From positions 1-62,053 of the forward strand of contig CAJMMD010000013.1 of the NCBI GenBank assembly GCA_905214465.1: DNA of 62,053 nt, in the 5' to 3' direction. The stretch comes from an uncultured bacterium. Lineage in GTDB: Bacteria > Actinomycetota > Coriobacteriia > Coriobacteriales > Coriobacteriaceae. This document shows positions 25,305-34,974 of this stretch, piece by piece (positions within the stretch are counted from its first letter, which is position 1; each line of letters opens with the position of its first letter). The position numbers and the translations under genes were made by a program. Below the pieces are notes generated by a model. It made no database searches. It was not told the origin of the DNA and saw only the letters and a program-made list of their open reading frames with translations.

Positions 25305-25333
25305 ATTATAACCCGAGTCATCCGCGCGAGTAA
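25305..25333 (-). promoter_or_regulatory. Candidate promoter of the B3/B4 gene
   Basis: A consensus TATAAT (25305-25310 on the minus strand) has TTACTC 17 bases upstream (25328-25333). Transcription would begin near 25298, giving a 5' leader of about 140 bases that contains the terminator hairpin. Confidence 0.6.
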
Positions 25334-25372
25334 AACCACCACAAAGGTGCCTGTCCCCTTTATGATGGTTTT
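25332..25372. repeat. CACAAAGGGGACAGGCACC-type palindrome (copy 6, inverted)
   Basis: The central word reads GGTGCCTGTCC on the plus strand, the reverse of copies 1-5. AAAACCACCACAAAGG faces CCTTTATGATGGTTTT with two unmatched positions. It lies 15 bases after pckA and may terminate it. Confidence 0.8.
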
Positions 25373-25387
25373 GGGTCTGAGGCGACG

Positions 25388-27058
25388 CTAGTGGCGAAGT
25401 CCCAGCAGGCCGTGGCCGCGATGACGGGCGTCGGCGTGCACCTGAGCGTGCGGACCGGCGGCCTTGACGGATTCGGGCAGGTGCGAGTACTTCTTCTCGA
25501 AGTTCTCCTCGAACATCACGGCCAAGTTGTGCGCGGCCTCGTCGTAGCGAGCGGTGCTCTGCCAATACTGGCGCGGCACCAGGATGCCGTCGGGTACGCC
25601 GTGGCACGTGGTGGGAATGTCGACGTTAAAGATGTCGTCGTGCACGAACTCGCTGTCCTCGATGGTACCGTCGAGGGCGCGGGCCACCAGGGCGCGCGTG
25701 TAGGCAAGCTCGATGCGATGACCCACGCCGTAGCCGCCGCCGATCCAGCCGGTGTTGACCAGGTACACACGCGTGCGGCCGTCGGCGATGCGCTCACCGA
25801 GCATCTTGGCATAGACCATGGGGTCGAGCGGCATAAACGGCTCGCCAAACAGCGAAGAGAACGTGGGCGTGGGCTCGGTGACGCCGACCTCGGTGCCGGG
25901 GATCTTGGCCGTAAAGCCCGTCACAAAGTGATACATGGCGGCGTCGGCCGTCAGGCGCGAGATGGGCGGCAGCACGCCAAAGGCATCGCAGGTCAGGAAG
26001 AGCACGACGCTTGGAGTGGTGCCCATGCCCTTGGTCCACGCGTTGGGAATGTGCTCCACAGGGTATGCCACGCGCGTGTTGTGCGTGATCGAGATGTCGT
26101 CGTAGTTGGGCTTGCGGTTCTCGTCGAGCACCACGTTTTCGCAGATCGCGCCAAAGCGGACAGCGTTGAAGATCTCGGGCTCGTGGAACGCGTCCAGGCC
26201 CTCGCATTTGGCGTAGCAGCCACCTTCGATGTTGAAGATGCCCATGTCGGACCAACCGTGCTCGTCGTCGCCGATCAGCAGCCGCGTGGGGTTGGCCGAA
26301 AGCGTGGTCTTGCCCGTGCCCGAAAGGCCAAAGAACACGGCGGCCTCGTGCGTGACGGGATCCATGCTGGCCGAGCAGTGCATGGGTAGCACGTCGTCCT
26401 CGACGGGCAGCAGGTAATTCATGACGCTAAAGATCGACTTTTTAATCTCGCCGGAGTAGCCGGTGCCGGCGACCAGAATCACGCGTTCCTGGAAATTGAT
26501 GACCACGGCGGCGCTGGAGTTGAGGCCCTTGATGGCAGGATCGCACTGGAAACCGGGCGCCGCGAGCACGCAGAAGTCGGGCTCGCCGGTGCGCGCGATT
26601 TCGCGGGCGAGCGGGCGGGCGAGCATCTGCTTGATAAAGAGTGCCTGGCTGGCACGCTCGCAGGCAACGAGCAGTCGACGCGTGTGGTTGCGGTCGGCGC
26701 CTGCCATGCCACGGGTAACGAACACGTCGCGCTCGTTGAGATAGTCGACGATGCCGGCCTTGATGGCCTCATAGCTCTCGACGGACAGCGGGCGGTTGAC
26801 GGCGCCCCAGGCAATCTTGTCGTGGACATCGGGGGTGTCGACGATAAAGCGGTCATTGGGGGAACGACCAGTGCGCTCCCCCGTCTCGATCACCAGCGCG
26901 CCGTTGGATGCCATGCGGCCTTCTTCGCGGCGGATAGCGTGCTCGACGAGCTCCGCGGCGGGTAGATCGACCAGCAGACGGGGCTGATTCTCGGCGGGAT
27001 CTTCGACCAGCGCAATACCAAAGTTGGACAGAACTTCTGCAGGGGTAACACCAGGCAT
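25388..27058 (-). CDS. pckA: Phosphoenolpyruvate carboxykinase (ATP)
   Basis: A 556-residue ATP-type PEPCK interconverting oxaloacetate and PEP. The P-loop is FFGLSGTGKTTLSANP, followed by LIGDDEHGWSDMGIFNIEGG, the substrate-binding RSPNDRF near residue 65 and the adenine-binding TGWIGGGYGVGHRI. Gut Coriobacteria can use this enzyme in the carboxylating direction during fermentation; direction is not readable here. TAAAGGAGG precedes the ATG at 27058. The C-terminus extends about 20 residues beyond the usual end and is His/Ala/Gly-rich (AGPHAQVHADARHRGHGLLG). Two palindromes upstream may be operators. Confidence 0.97.
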   Translation of the reverse strand: MPGVTPAEVLSNFGIALVEDPAENQPRLLVDLPAAELVEHAIRREEGRMASNGALVIETGERTGRSPNDRFIVDTPDVHDKIAWGAVNRPLSVESYEAIKAGIVDYLNERDVFVTRGMAGADRNHTRRLLVACERASQALFIKQMLARPLAREIARTGEPDFCVLAAPGFQCDPAIKGLNSSAAVVINFQERVILVAGTGYSGEIKKSIFSVMNYLLPVEDDVLPMHCSASMDPVTHEAAVFFGLSGTGKTTLSANPTRLLIGDDEHGWSDMGIFNIEGGCYAKCEGLDAFHEPEIFNAVRFGAICENVVLDENRKPNYDDISITHNTRVAYPVEHIPNAWTKGMGTTPSVVLFLTCDAFGVLPPISRLTADAAMYHFVTGFTAKIPGTEVGVTEPTPTFSSLFGEPFMPLDPMVYAKMLGERIADGRTRVYLVNTGWIGGGYGVGHRIELAYTRALVARALDGTIEDSEFVHDDIFNVDIPTTCHGVPDGILVPRQYWQSTARYDEAAHNLAVMFEENFEKKYSHLPESVKAAGPHAQVHADARHRGHGLLGLRH

Positions 27059-27099
27059 GGGGCCTCCTTTAAAAGCGCGACACGTGGACGCGGCGCGCA

Positions 27100-27115
27100 C
27101 TTTACTCACGTAAAG
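27100..27115. promoter_or_regulatory. Palindrome upstream of pckA, 6-4-6
   Basis: CTTTAC-TCAC-GTAAAG is a perfect dyad 42 bases upstream of the pckA start, suitable for a dimeric regulator near the promoter. Confidence 0.4.
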
Positions 27116-27132
27116 CCCGTTGTACCCGATAT

Positions 27133-27148
27133 GCAAAAACGTTTTTGC
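27133..27148. promoter_or_regulatory. 16-bp perfect palindrome upstream of pckA
   Basis: GCAAAAACGTTTTTGC is perfectly symmetrical with a central CG, the style of LacI/GalR-family operators, 75 bases upstream of the pckA start. It differs from the CcpA cre consensus at the outer positions. Which regulator binds is unknown. Confidence 0.5.
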
Positions 27149-27250
27149 GGCAACGGCGAAGCGCCCGCCCAACGGTCAAAAATCGCAGGCAAGCGGCCTA
27201 GTCGTTAGAGACACTCTTGAACAGGCAACAACCAAGGAGCGACCCCGGAT

Positions 27251-27308
27251 GCCGGCACTTAGGGACGTTCCCAAAGTGCCGGCACATAAGGAACGTCCCC
27301 AAATGCCG
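27251..27308. repeat. GTGCCGGCA/GGGACGTTCC-type palindrome (copy 2)
   Basis: GCCGGCACTTAGGGACGTTC is followed by CCAAAGTGCCGGCAC, then AAGGAACGTCCCCAAATGCC. The two halves are inverted copies of one unit. It lies in the pckA-flippase gap. Confidence 0.8.
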
Positions 27309-27376
27309 TCTACTGAATGGCGCCGCCGAAATTATCGAACAACCTGTTCAAAAACACGAACGAACACCGTCGCGTC

Positions 27377-27382
27377 TATACT
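27377..27382 (+). promoter_or_regulatory. Candidate -10 of the flippase gene
   Basis: TATACT stands 29 bases before the proposed TTG start at 27411. No good -35 is seen, so this is tentative. Confidence 0.3.
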
Positions 27383-27410
27383 AGAGCGTAGCAATAGAAA
27401 GGACTCCGCT

Positions 27411-28991
27411 TTGAGCATCACGCCCCTCGATAGCATCCGCCGCGCCATCGCCCGCCGCAATGGCGTCGCCGACCCCGCCATAGCGAGCAGCGGCACCGCA
27501 AAGGCCCAGGGCGGACGCATCGAGAACGGCCTGTTCCCCGCATCGCACACCGCCGAGGAGCTCGCGCGAATCCAAGAACTAAGCCAACGTAACGCCGGCG
27601 GTCCCGACAGCAGCCAGGCCACACGCCGTCGTCGCGAGCGCGATCGCCAACCCGGCCCCATCCACCGCATGGTCAATGCCTGGTGGAACCGCCTGCTCGG
27701 AGCCGTCTACGGCGGCGGCTTCTCCACGCAAGAAGCCGAGTACGAAGATCACGCCACCCGTCGCGACTACCTTTGGAATACCCTGGGCACCGCCGTGTGG
27801 GGCATGGTGTTTCCGTTGCTCACCATCGTGTCCACACAGCTCGTGGGCGCCGAGGAGGCTGGCAAATTCTCCATCGCCTTTGTCACCGGCACGCTCATCA
27901 TGATCGCGTGCAACTACGGCGTGCGCAACTTTCAGGTCTCGGACATCGACGAAAAGACCTCCTTCGCCTCCTACCAGCTCAACCGCTGGCTCTGCGGAGC
28001 GCTCGCGCTGGCATGCGGCCTGGTGTACAGCAGCGCCCGCGGCTACGATGCGCAGATGGCCACAATCGGCCTGGGCGTCTACCTGTATAAGGTGATCGAC
28101 GGCATTGCCGACGTGTACGAGGGCCGCCTGCAGCAGGCCGACAAACTCTACCTGGCCGGCATGAGCCAAACGCTACGATCCGTCGGCGTCATCGCGGTCT
28201 TTAGCGTGGCACTGTTCCTCACGCGCAGCATGCCCATCGCCGCCATGGCCATGGGCATCGCCGCGATTGCCTCGCTCGTGCTGGTCACCGCCCCGCTCGC
28301 CCTGCTCGAAACCGAAAAATCACGCCGCATGAGTCTGCGCGAGGCTGGCCACCTGTTTGTCCAGTGCGCCCCGCTCTTTGGTGCGCTGTTCCTGTTCAAC
28401 CTTATCGAGAGCATGCCCAAGTTTGTGATGGAGGGCACGCTGGCATACAAATATCAGCTGTACTTTAATGCACTGTTTTTTCCGGCGCAGGCCATTTTGT
28501 TGAGCATTGGATTTATCTATAAACCGCAGCTCCTACGTCTGTCGAGCATTTGGGCGAATCCGCGCAAGCGTCGCCGCTTTGATCTGATTATTGTTGCCGT
28601 TATGGCACTGATCGTAGTCATTACTGGAGCGTGCGCCGCATTTATGGCAGGCCCCGGCATTCCCCTCATGAGCTTTATGTACGGCCTCAACTTTGAGCGC
28701 TACCGCACGCTTGCACTGCTAATGGTTGTCGCCGGCGGCGTCACCGCGGCAATCGACTTTATCTATGCCATTATCACGGTGTTGCGCCACGCCGGCGATG
28801 TCACCAAGATCTACCTGATCTGCTTCGCCGTAAGCGTGGTGGTGCCGGTGATCCTGATTAAGCTGCTGGGTCTGATGGGCGCCGTGGTGAGCTACCTAGC
28901 CATCATGGCCCTACTCCTGGTGCTGCTGATTATCGAATACGCCCACATCCGCCAACGCATCGAACGCGACCGCAACCCGTACGGCGCCTAA
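27411..28991 (+). CDS. Polysaccharide flippase-like membrane protein (MATE/Wzx superfamily)
   Basis: A 526-residue protein with a hydrophilic N-terminal ~120 residues (SIRRAIARRNGVADPA, later TRRRRERDRQPGP) followed by twelve or so membrane segments. The layout, with an early GMVFPLLTIVSTQLVG segment and paired helices throughout, matches oligosaccharide flippases that export lipid-linked glycans. The start is taken as TTG at 27411, with GAAAGGA seven bases upstream and a -10 just before; the frame is open to 27120 but that part crosses a repeat and lacks protein character. A TagO/WecA-type enzyme is 7 kb upstream, but no glycosyltransferase cluster is adjacent. A terminator follows. Confidence 0.8.
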   Translation: MSITPLDSIRRAIARRNGVADPAIASSGTAKAQGGRIENGLFPASHTAEELARIQELSQRNAGGPDSSQATRRRRERDRQPGPIHRMVNAWWNRLLGAVYGGGFSTQEAEYEDHATRRDYLWNTLGTAVWGMVFPLLTIVSTQLVGAEEAGKFSIAFVTGTLIMIACNYGVRNFQVSDIDEKTSFASYQLNRWLCGALALACGLVYSSARGYDAQMATIGLGVYLYKVIDGIADVYEGRLQQADKLYLAGMSQTLRSVGVIAVFSVALFLTRSMPIAAMAMGIAAIASLVLVTAPLALLETEKSRRMSLREAGHLFVQCAPLFGALFLFNLIESMPKFVMEGTLAYKYQLYFNALFFPAQAILLSIGFIYKPQLLRLSSIWANPRKRRRFDLIIVAVMALIVVITGACAAFMAGPGIPLMSFMYGLNFERYRTLALLMVVAGGVTAAIDFIYAIITVLRHAGDVTKIYLICFAVSVVVPVILIKLLGLMGAVVSYLAIMALLLVLLIIEYAHIRQRIERDRNPYGA

Positions 28992-29039
28992 TTGGCGCAA
29001 TGGGGGGTCTCGTTGCGGACGATTTGCGACACGCAAAAC

Positions 29040-29160
29040 TAAGTGAGTAGACTTTTGCCGAATCCCTGACCACACCGGCAAAACACAAGTCAGTGACCTG
29101 CGGTTTTGTTGAGGCAAATTTGCCGGCTGCTCGGCATTTCCAAAAAAGTCTACTCACTTA
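29040..29160. repeat. Palindromic element with conserved apical core, copy 3
   Basis: Perfect 17-base arms TAAGTGAGTAGACTTTT (29040-29056) and their complement (29144-29160) enclose TGCCGA/TCGGCA and CCGGCAAA/TTTGCCGG inner pairs and the core CAAAACACAAGTCAGTGACC with TGCGGTTTT. The core matches copies 1 and 2 (7.5-7.85 kb); the arms do not. Confidence 0.8.
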
Positions 29161-29174
29161 GCCAGCGGGCAGCC

Positions 29175-29222
29175 AAAAAAGAACCGTCGCAACGTCGTTT
29201 GACTCCGTTGCGACGGTTTTTT
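29175..29222. terminator. Bidirectional intrinsic terminator
   Basis: AACCGTCGCAACG pairs with CGTTGCGACGGTT, with A6 before and T6 after. It can serve the flippase gene; the converging phosphatase gene ends 125 bases further on. Confidence 0.8.
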
Positions 29223-29296
29223 GAGCATTTTCGCACTGCCGAGGACGCAGACGCTCCTCATTTCTCGCGCTTACCGAGCAAAAAGGCGCTATTCTC

Positions 29297-29337
29297 CGAA
29301 AGTAGTCAAAAAAGCTCCGTCCCAAATTAGCTACCCT
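29297..29337. repeat. GGGACGGGG-type repeat fragment
   Basis: TCCGAAAGTAGTCAAAAAAG followed by CTCCGTCCCAAATTAGCTAC is the near-exact reverse complement of parts of the 17.95-18.12 kb palindromes. Confidence 0.65.
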
Positions 29338-29346
29338 TTGCACCGA

Positions 29347-30186
29347 TTATTCGCCTGGGTTGATGTTCGCATAGAACTCGGCGCCGTCATCAAGGCGCAG
29401 GATGCCCACGCGACCGAACTCGGAGCCGGTGGCGGCGGCGCAGTCGATATCGATGCGATCGGGCACGCCGGCGGTATCCTCGCCACCCAGACGCACAATC
29501 TGCCCGCGGCCCGACTCCTCATCGAGTCCCGCAAGGCCACCTACCTCGCAATAACGCCCGAGCGACACCGTTGGCGTGTGGCCGCTCACCACGACCGGCC
29601 CCTCGCCCTCGGCAGAAAGCAGTCCCGTCGGCGCATCCCAATAGCCGTGACGAATCCACAGCAGGTCATCGAACGACTGCACGGTGAGCATTTGCCGCAG
29701 CAGCTCGCTATCGGCATCGACCGCTCCCCTGCCGTCACCGCAATCGACACCATGCTCAAGCAAAAACGCGCGCGCCGCCTCGGTCTGGATGCCGGCATGC
29801 ACCAGCAGGTACGGGCGCTCCTCGGTCTCGGCCACCGCGTAGAGCGGCAGCGCGGCCATCCATCGCACGAGCTCCTCGTATGCCTCAAATTCCATGTCGT
29901 TGAGCTGCTCGCGCGTCGTCCAGCCACCGTTGATATCCCAGGTCTCGGCATCGAGCGGATCCTGGCCAATGATGGCATCGAGCATGATCTGCTCGTGATT
30001 GCCCTTGAGCACGTGGGCGTTGGGCAGCGAGCGCACGAGCTTAATAACGCCGACCGGATCGGGCCCGCGATCGATCATGTCGCCCAGCACGTACAGCGTG
30101 TCGTCGGACGTCAACGAGATCTTAGACAGGGCCTCGTCAAGCGCACGCACGTGCCCGTGAGCATCAGATGTCACATAGATCGCCAT
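29347..30186 (-). CDS. PPP-type metallophosphatase
   Basis: A 279-residue calcineurin-like phosphoesterase resembling bacterial serine/threonine phosphatases and ApaH/PrpE. Metal ligands are in TSDAHGHVRALDEAL, VLGDMIDRGPDPVG and LKGNHEQIMLDA, with further histidines in YLLVHAGIQ and VVVSGHTPT, the full set for a two-metal site. Substrate could be phosphoprotein or a dinucleoside polyphosphate. AGGAGAGGCGTACC precedes the ATG at 30186. It is divergent from the antiporter gene and appears to be transcribed alone. Confidence 0.9.
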   Translation of the reverse strand: MAIYVTSDAHGHVRALDEALSKISLTSDDTLYVLGDMIDRGPDPVGVIKLVRSLPNAHVLKGNHEQIMLDAIIGQDPLDAETWDINGGWTTREQLNDMEFEAYEELVRWMAALPLYAVAETEERPYLLVHAGIQTEAARAFLLEHGVDCGDGRGAVDADSELLRQMLTVQSFDDLLWIRHGYWDAPTGLLSAEGEGPVVVSGHTPTVSLGRYCEVGGLAGLDEESGRGQIVRLGGEDTAGVPDRIDIDCAAATGSEFGRVGILRLDDGAEFYANINPGE

Positions 30187-30439
30187 GGTACGCCTCTCCT
30201 TGCATTGCGGCCGAAGCCCGGCGCCGCAACTAAAACTTCAAGTTGAACTTAAACGTTACCCATTGTACTCCGTTGCAATAAAGCTGGAAAGGGTTTCCAA
30301 GCAGAGGCAAAGACGGCAGCCGTCTATGACGATATCGCGCACGCCCGCAATCCAACCCCATAAACCCACCATCTTTGGGTACAAATAACCGCAGACAACT
30401 GACCGTGCCACGCCAACCACCCAGGAGCGGACACCATCC

Positions 30440-32041
30440 ATGAACCAGATCCTTCTCTTTATCGGCCTCGTTATTATTCTGTGCCTGACCATCAAGCCCG
30501 TCGGCAAAAAACTCCCCTTCCCCACCCTGCTCATCTTTATCGCGCTCGGCATGCTGTTGGGCGTCAACGGCCCGGCTCACATCGACTTTAGCGACTACGC
30601 GCTCACCGAAACCGTCTGCAGCACGGCGCTGCTGTTCATCATGTTCTACGGCGGTTTTAACACCAACATCGACCGTGCCAAGCCCGTCGCCGCGCCTGCG
30701 GTGCTGCTGAGCACGCTCGGCGTCGTCATCACTGCCGGCATTACCGGCGTGTTCGCGCACTTTGTACTGGGCTTCGACTGGATCGGCGGCCTGCTGCTGG
30801 GATCGGTTGTGGCGTCCACCGACGCGGCCAGCGTCTTTAGCGTTCTGCGCGAGCACAGCCTTTCGCTGAGGGGCGGCACCGACTCGCTGCTCGAGGTCGA
30901 ATCGGGCTCCAACGACCCCGTCGCCTACATGCTCACCGCCGTGCTCGCCACACTCGCAGCCGGCGGCGACATCAACATTCCCACACTGCTGGCCAAGCAG
31001 ATTATCCTGGGCGTGGGCCTGGGCCTTGCCATCGGCTGGGCGGCGGGCCACCTGATTGAACGCGCACGCGCAACAGCCGAGGGCGCGCAGACCATCTTTT
31101 TGTTCGCCGTGGCAATCGTCGCCTACGCGCTGCCGAGCTACCTGGGCGGCAACGGCTTTTTGGCCGTGTACCTGGCCGGCATTGTGCTGGGCGCGAGCGA
31201 CATCACCGGCAAGGTCGAGCTGGCGCACTTCTTTGACACCCTCACCGAGATGGCCGAGATGACGATCTTCTTCTTGCTCGGCCTGCTCGTGACGCCCGCC
31301 CGCCTGCCGCAAATGCTGCTGCCGGGCCTGGCGCTCATGGCGTTTATGCTCTTTGCGAGCCGTCCCATCGCCGTCGGCATGCTCCTGGCGCCCTTTAAGA
31401 CGAACCCCCGCCAGGTCGCGCTCGTAAGCTGGGCGGGTCTGCGCGGAGCAGCTTCGGTCGTCTTTAGTCTCTTTGCCGTGGTGGCAGGTGTTCCCGGCGG
31501 ACACGACCTATTTGACCTGGTGTTTGTGATTGCCGTGTCTAGCATTGTGGTGCAGGGCTCGCTGCTGCCGGCGGTGGCGAAGAAGCTCGATATGATCGAT
31601 GCGGAAGGCGACGTGCGCCGCACCTTTAACGATTACCGCGACGAGGACGGCATGTCGTTCGTCAAGCTCAAGATGGGAGCTGGACATCCGTTTGCCGGAC
31701 GTTCGCTCGCCGACATTGGCAGTGCGACGGACATGCTTGTGGTTCTGGTGCTGCGCGACGGCGCGCACCCCGTGCTGCCCAACGGCGATACCGTGATCGA
31801 GGAAGGCGACCTTCTGGTTATGGCCGCCCCGACGTTTGAAGAGCGTGCCGAGGTTACGCTGCGCGAGGTCACCGTGACCCCCCACGGTCGCCTGGCCGGC
31901 CAGCGCCTGCGCGATGTGCCGCAAGGCAAGCACCCGTTTATCGTCGTGATGCTCAAGCGCGACGGCCAAACGATCATCCCCGACGGCAACACCCTCATAT
32001 ACGCCGGCGACGAAGCCGTCATCGCCACGCTGGCGTCGTAG
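30440..32041 (+). CDS. K+/H+ (or Na+/H+) antiporter, CPA1/NhaP2-like with C-terminal RCK-C domain
   Basis: A 533-residue cation:proton antiporter. About twelve membrane segments fill residues 1-390, with VVASTDAASVFSVL and VESGSNDPVAYML carrying the conserved acidic residues and SNDP signature of the CPA1/NhaP2 group, and SWAGLRGAASVVFSL near segment 11. The C-terminal ~130 residues are soluble and include a TrkA-C (RCK-C) domain (GHPFAGRSLADIG to IYAGDEAVIATL), often a nucleotide-controlled gate. CCAGGAGCGG stands seven bases from the start. NhaP2-type proteins prefer K+, but selectivity is not provable from sequence. Confidence 0.9.
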   Translation: MNQILLFIGLVIILCLTIKPVGKKLPFPTLLIFIALGMLLGVNGPAHIDFSDYALTETVCSTALLFIMFYGGFNTNIDRAKPVAAPAVLLSTLGVVITAGITGVFAHFVLGFDWIGGLLLGSVVASTDAASVFSVLREHSLSLRGGTDSLLEVESGSNDPVAYMLTAVLATLAAGGDINIPTLLAKQIILGVGLGLAIGWAAGHLIERARATAEGAQTIFLFAVAIVAYALPSYLGGNGFLAVYLAGIVLGASDITGKVELAHFFDTLTEMAEMTIFFLLGLLVTPARLPQMLLPGLALMAFMLFASRPIAVGMLLAPFKTNPRQVALVSWAGLRGAASVVFSLFAVVAGVPGGHDLFDLVFVIAVSSIVVQGSLLPAVAKKLDMIDAEGDVRRTFNDYRDEDGMSFVKLKMGAGHPFAGRSLADIGSATDMLVVLVLRDGAHPVLPNGDTVIEEGDLLVMAAPTFEERAEVTLREVTVTPHGRLAGQRLRDVPQGKHPFIVVMLKRDGQTIIPDGNTLIYAGDEAVIATLAS

Positions 32042-32055
32042 TGACCAGGGGTTAG

Positions 32056-32133
32056 CTAATTTGCGACGAAGAAATCAAGCGCCTAGAGAACCTCATGCCT
32101 TCGCTCGCAGATTTGGATTTGCCCGAGGAGTAA
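32056..32133 (+). pseudogene. Possible gene remnant (24-codon acidic tail)
   Basis: An open stretch after an in-frame TAG reads LICDEEIKRLENLMPSLADL and ends DLPEE with TAA. It has the look of a protein C-terminus but no start or upstream frame. It lies in the gap between the antiporter and serC. It may be a coincidence. Confidence 0.2.
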
Positions 32134-32267
32134 AGCACCCCTCCCCCATGTAACCATCCTGTAAATCATAGCGGCGCACTCGAGTTTTACCGTGATGCGG
32201 TCGCGCCTGACGCTCCACTGTGCTAAAGTATCCCGAACGTTCAAACGACTACGAGGGGAACTAGAAG

Positions 32268-33392
<1,125 letters not shown>

Positions 33393-33461
33393 CCCGCAAC
33401 GAGCGGGCCGACCAGCCACTTCAAACCACTTGTTTTAAACAAACCTGCTAAGGAGCTTTCC

Positions 33462-34625
33462 ATGCGCAAGATCAAGACCATCGACGACATCACCAAAGAC
33501 GGCGAAGTCGAGTTTGGCGAGGGCTACGAATTTGTGAGCACCGCCGAGGAGGCCGACGCCATCCTGATGCGCTCGACCGACCTGCACGGCTACGAGCTGC
33601 CCGAGGGCATCCGCGCCATCGCCCGCTGTGGCGCCGGCGTCAACAACATCCCCGTCGAGGAGTACGCCAAGAAGGGCGTCGTTGTCTTTAACTCCCCCGG
33701 CGCCAACAGCAACGCCGTCAAGGAGCTCGTCCTGGGCATGCTGGTGCTTTCGAGCCGCGGCGTGGTGCAGTCGATGAACTGGGTGCGCGACAACGCCGAC
33801 GACCCCGATATCCAAGTCGACGCCGAGAAGGCCAAGAAGGCCTTTGTGGGTCGCGAGCTCAAGGGCAAGCGCATTGGCGTCATCGGCCTGGGCAACGTGG
33901 GCTCCAAGGTCGCCAACGCCTGTGTCGATCTGGGCATGGACGTCTACGGCTACGACCCGTTCATTTCCGTCGAGCACGCGTGGGTGCTGAGCCGCGAGGT
34001 GCAGCGCGTGGGCACGCTCGAGGATCTGTGCCGCGGCTGCGACTACCTCACCGTGCACGTGCCCAGCAAGGCCGACACCATCGGTATGATCAGCACCGAG
34101 CAGATTAACCTGCTAGCGCCCGACGCCGTGCTCATCAACTACGCGCGCGAGACCATCATTGACGAAGACGCCGTCGACGCCGCCCTGCGCGAGGGCAAGC
34201 TCAGCTGGTTTAGCTGCGACTTTGCCACGCCCAAGACCGTCAAGATGCCCAATACGTTTATCACCACGCATTCGGGCGCCGGCACCGGCGAGGCCGAGGC
34301 CAACTGCGCCGACATGGCCATCAGCGAGCTCAAGGATTACCTGGAAAACGGCAACATCGCGCACAGCGTCAACTACCCCGCCTGCAGCATGGGCAAGGCG
34401 CGCGCCGCAAGCCGTATTGCCTGCCTGCATGCCAACGTGCCCAACATGATCGGCCAGATCACGGCCATTCTCGCCAAGGACAACGCCAATGTGCAGCGCA
34501 TGACCAACGAGTCCGCTGGCGAGAACGCCTACACCATGTTCGACACCGATGAGCACCTGGACGGCAGCACGATCGAGGCGCTCAAGCAGATTCCGTCGAT
34601 GTATCGCGTGCGCGTGATTAAATAG
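33462..34625 (+). CDS. serA: D-3-phosphoglycerate dehydrogenase
   Basis: A 387-residue NAD-dependent dehydrogenase for the first step of serine synthesis. The Rossmann motif is IGVIGLGNVGSKVANA; catalytic residues lie in RCGAGVNNIP, NYARETIIDE and TTHSGAGTGEAEANCA. The C-terminal ~70 residues form an ACT domain (NVPNMIGQITAILAKDNANV), a likely serine-sensing site. It lacks the intervening ASB domain of longer forms. CTAAGGAGC precedes the ATG. serC is immediately upstream; no phosphoserine phosphatase gene is evident next to them. Confidence 0.96.
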   Translation: MRKIKTIDDITKDGEVEFGEGYEFVSTAEEADAILMRSTDLHGYELPEGIRAIARCGAGVNNIPVEEYAKKGVVVFNSPGANSNAVKELVLGMLVLSSRGVVQSMNWVRDNADDPDIQVDAEKAKKAFVGRELKGKRIGVIGLGNVGSKVANACVDLGMDVYGYDPFISVEHAWVLSREVQRVGTLEDLCRGCDYLTVHVPSKADTIGMISTEQINLLAPDAVLINYARETIIDEDAVDAALREGKLSWFSCDFATPKTVKMPNTFITTHSGAGTGEAEANCADMAISELKDYLENGNIAHSVNYPACSMGKARAASRIACLHANVPNMIGQITAILAKDNANVQRMTNESAGENAYTMFDTDEHLDGSTIEALKQIPSMYRVRVIK

Positions 34626-34664
34626 CGCCGGTGCCAAGCCTGCCAGACAGACCACGAAGCCCAT

Positions 34665-34702
34665 TCGCCCCCCCGTATTCACGAAACGGGGGGGCGATTT
34701 TG
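34665..34702 (+). terminator. Intrinsic terminator after serA
   Basis: TCGCCCCCCCGT pairs with ACGGGGGGGCGA and is followed by TTTTG. The remainder of the gap to 34974 is AT-richer than its surroundings and holds nothing else I can name. Confidence 0.85.
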
Positions 34703-34974
34703 TTGCTCCGGACGACTTTAAAATGATACCCAGAACAAGTTTTTTCAGATAATCGATAGTGAGGCTCCAGTCGCTAAGCACACCCGCTTTGATAAACAGC
34801 TTTATCAGGGACTTTAGTAGGTAAAAATCGGTCTCTATGTGCCGAATGTAAGTTGACTGTCTATTTTCCGAAACAACTTATTCTAGATAGCATTTTTAGG
34901 GTCCCTCCAAGGCAAAATTGAAGCCTTTTTGCGACCAGAACTCTAGCTCGCGCTACCGTTTACCCACCGCGCGA

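Noticed and set aside
27133..27148. CcpA cre site upstream of pckA
   Set aside because: The outer positions do not match the cre consensus; only the central CG and symmetry agree, so it is reported as an unassigned palindrome.
27336..27350. LexA/SOS box (CGAACAACCTGTTCA) before the flippase gene
   Set aside because: Half-sites are separated by five rather than four bases and the final base is wrong; the gene has no link to DNA damage.
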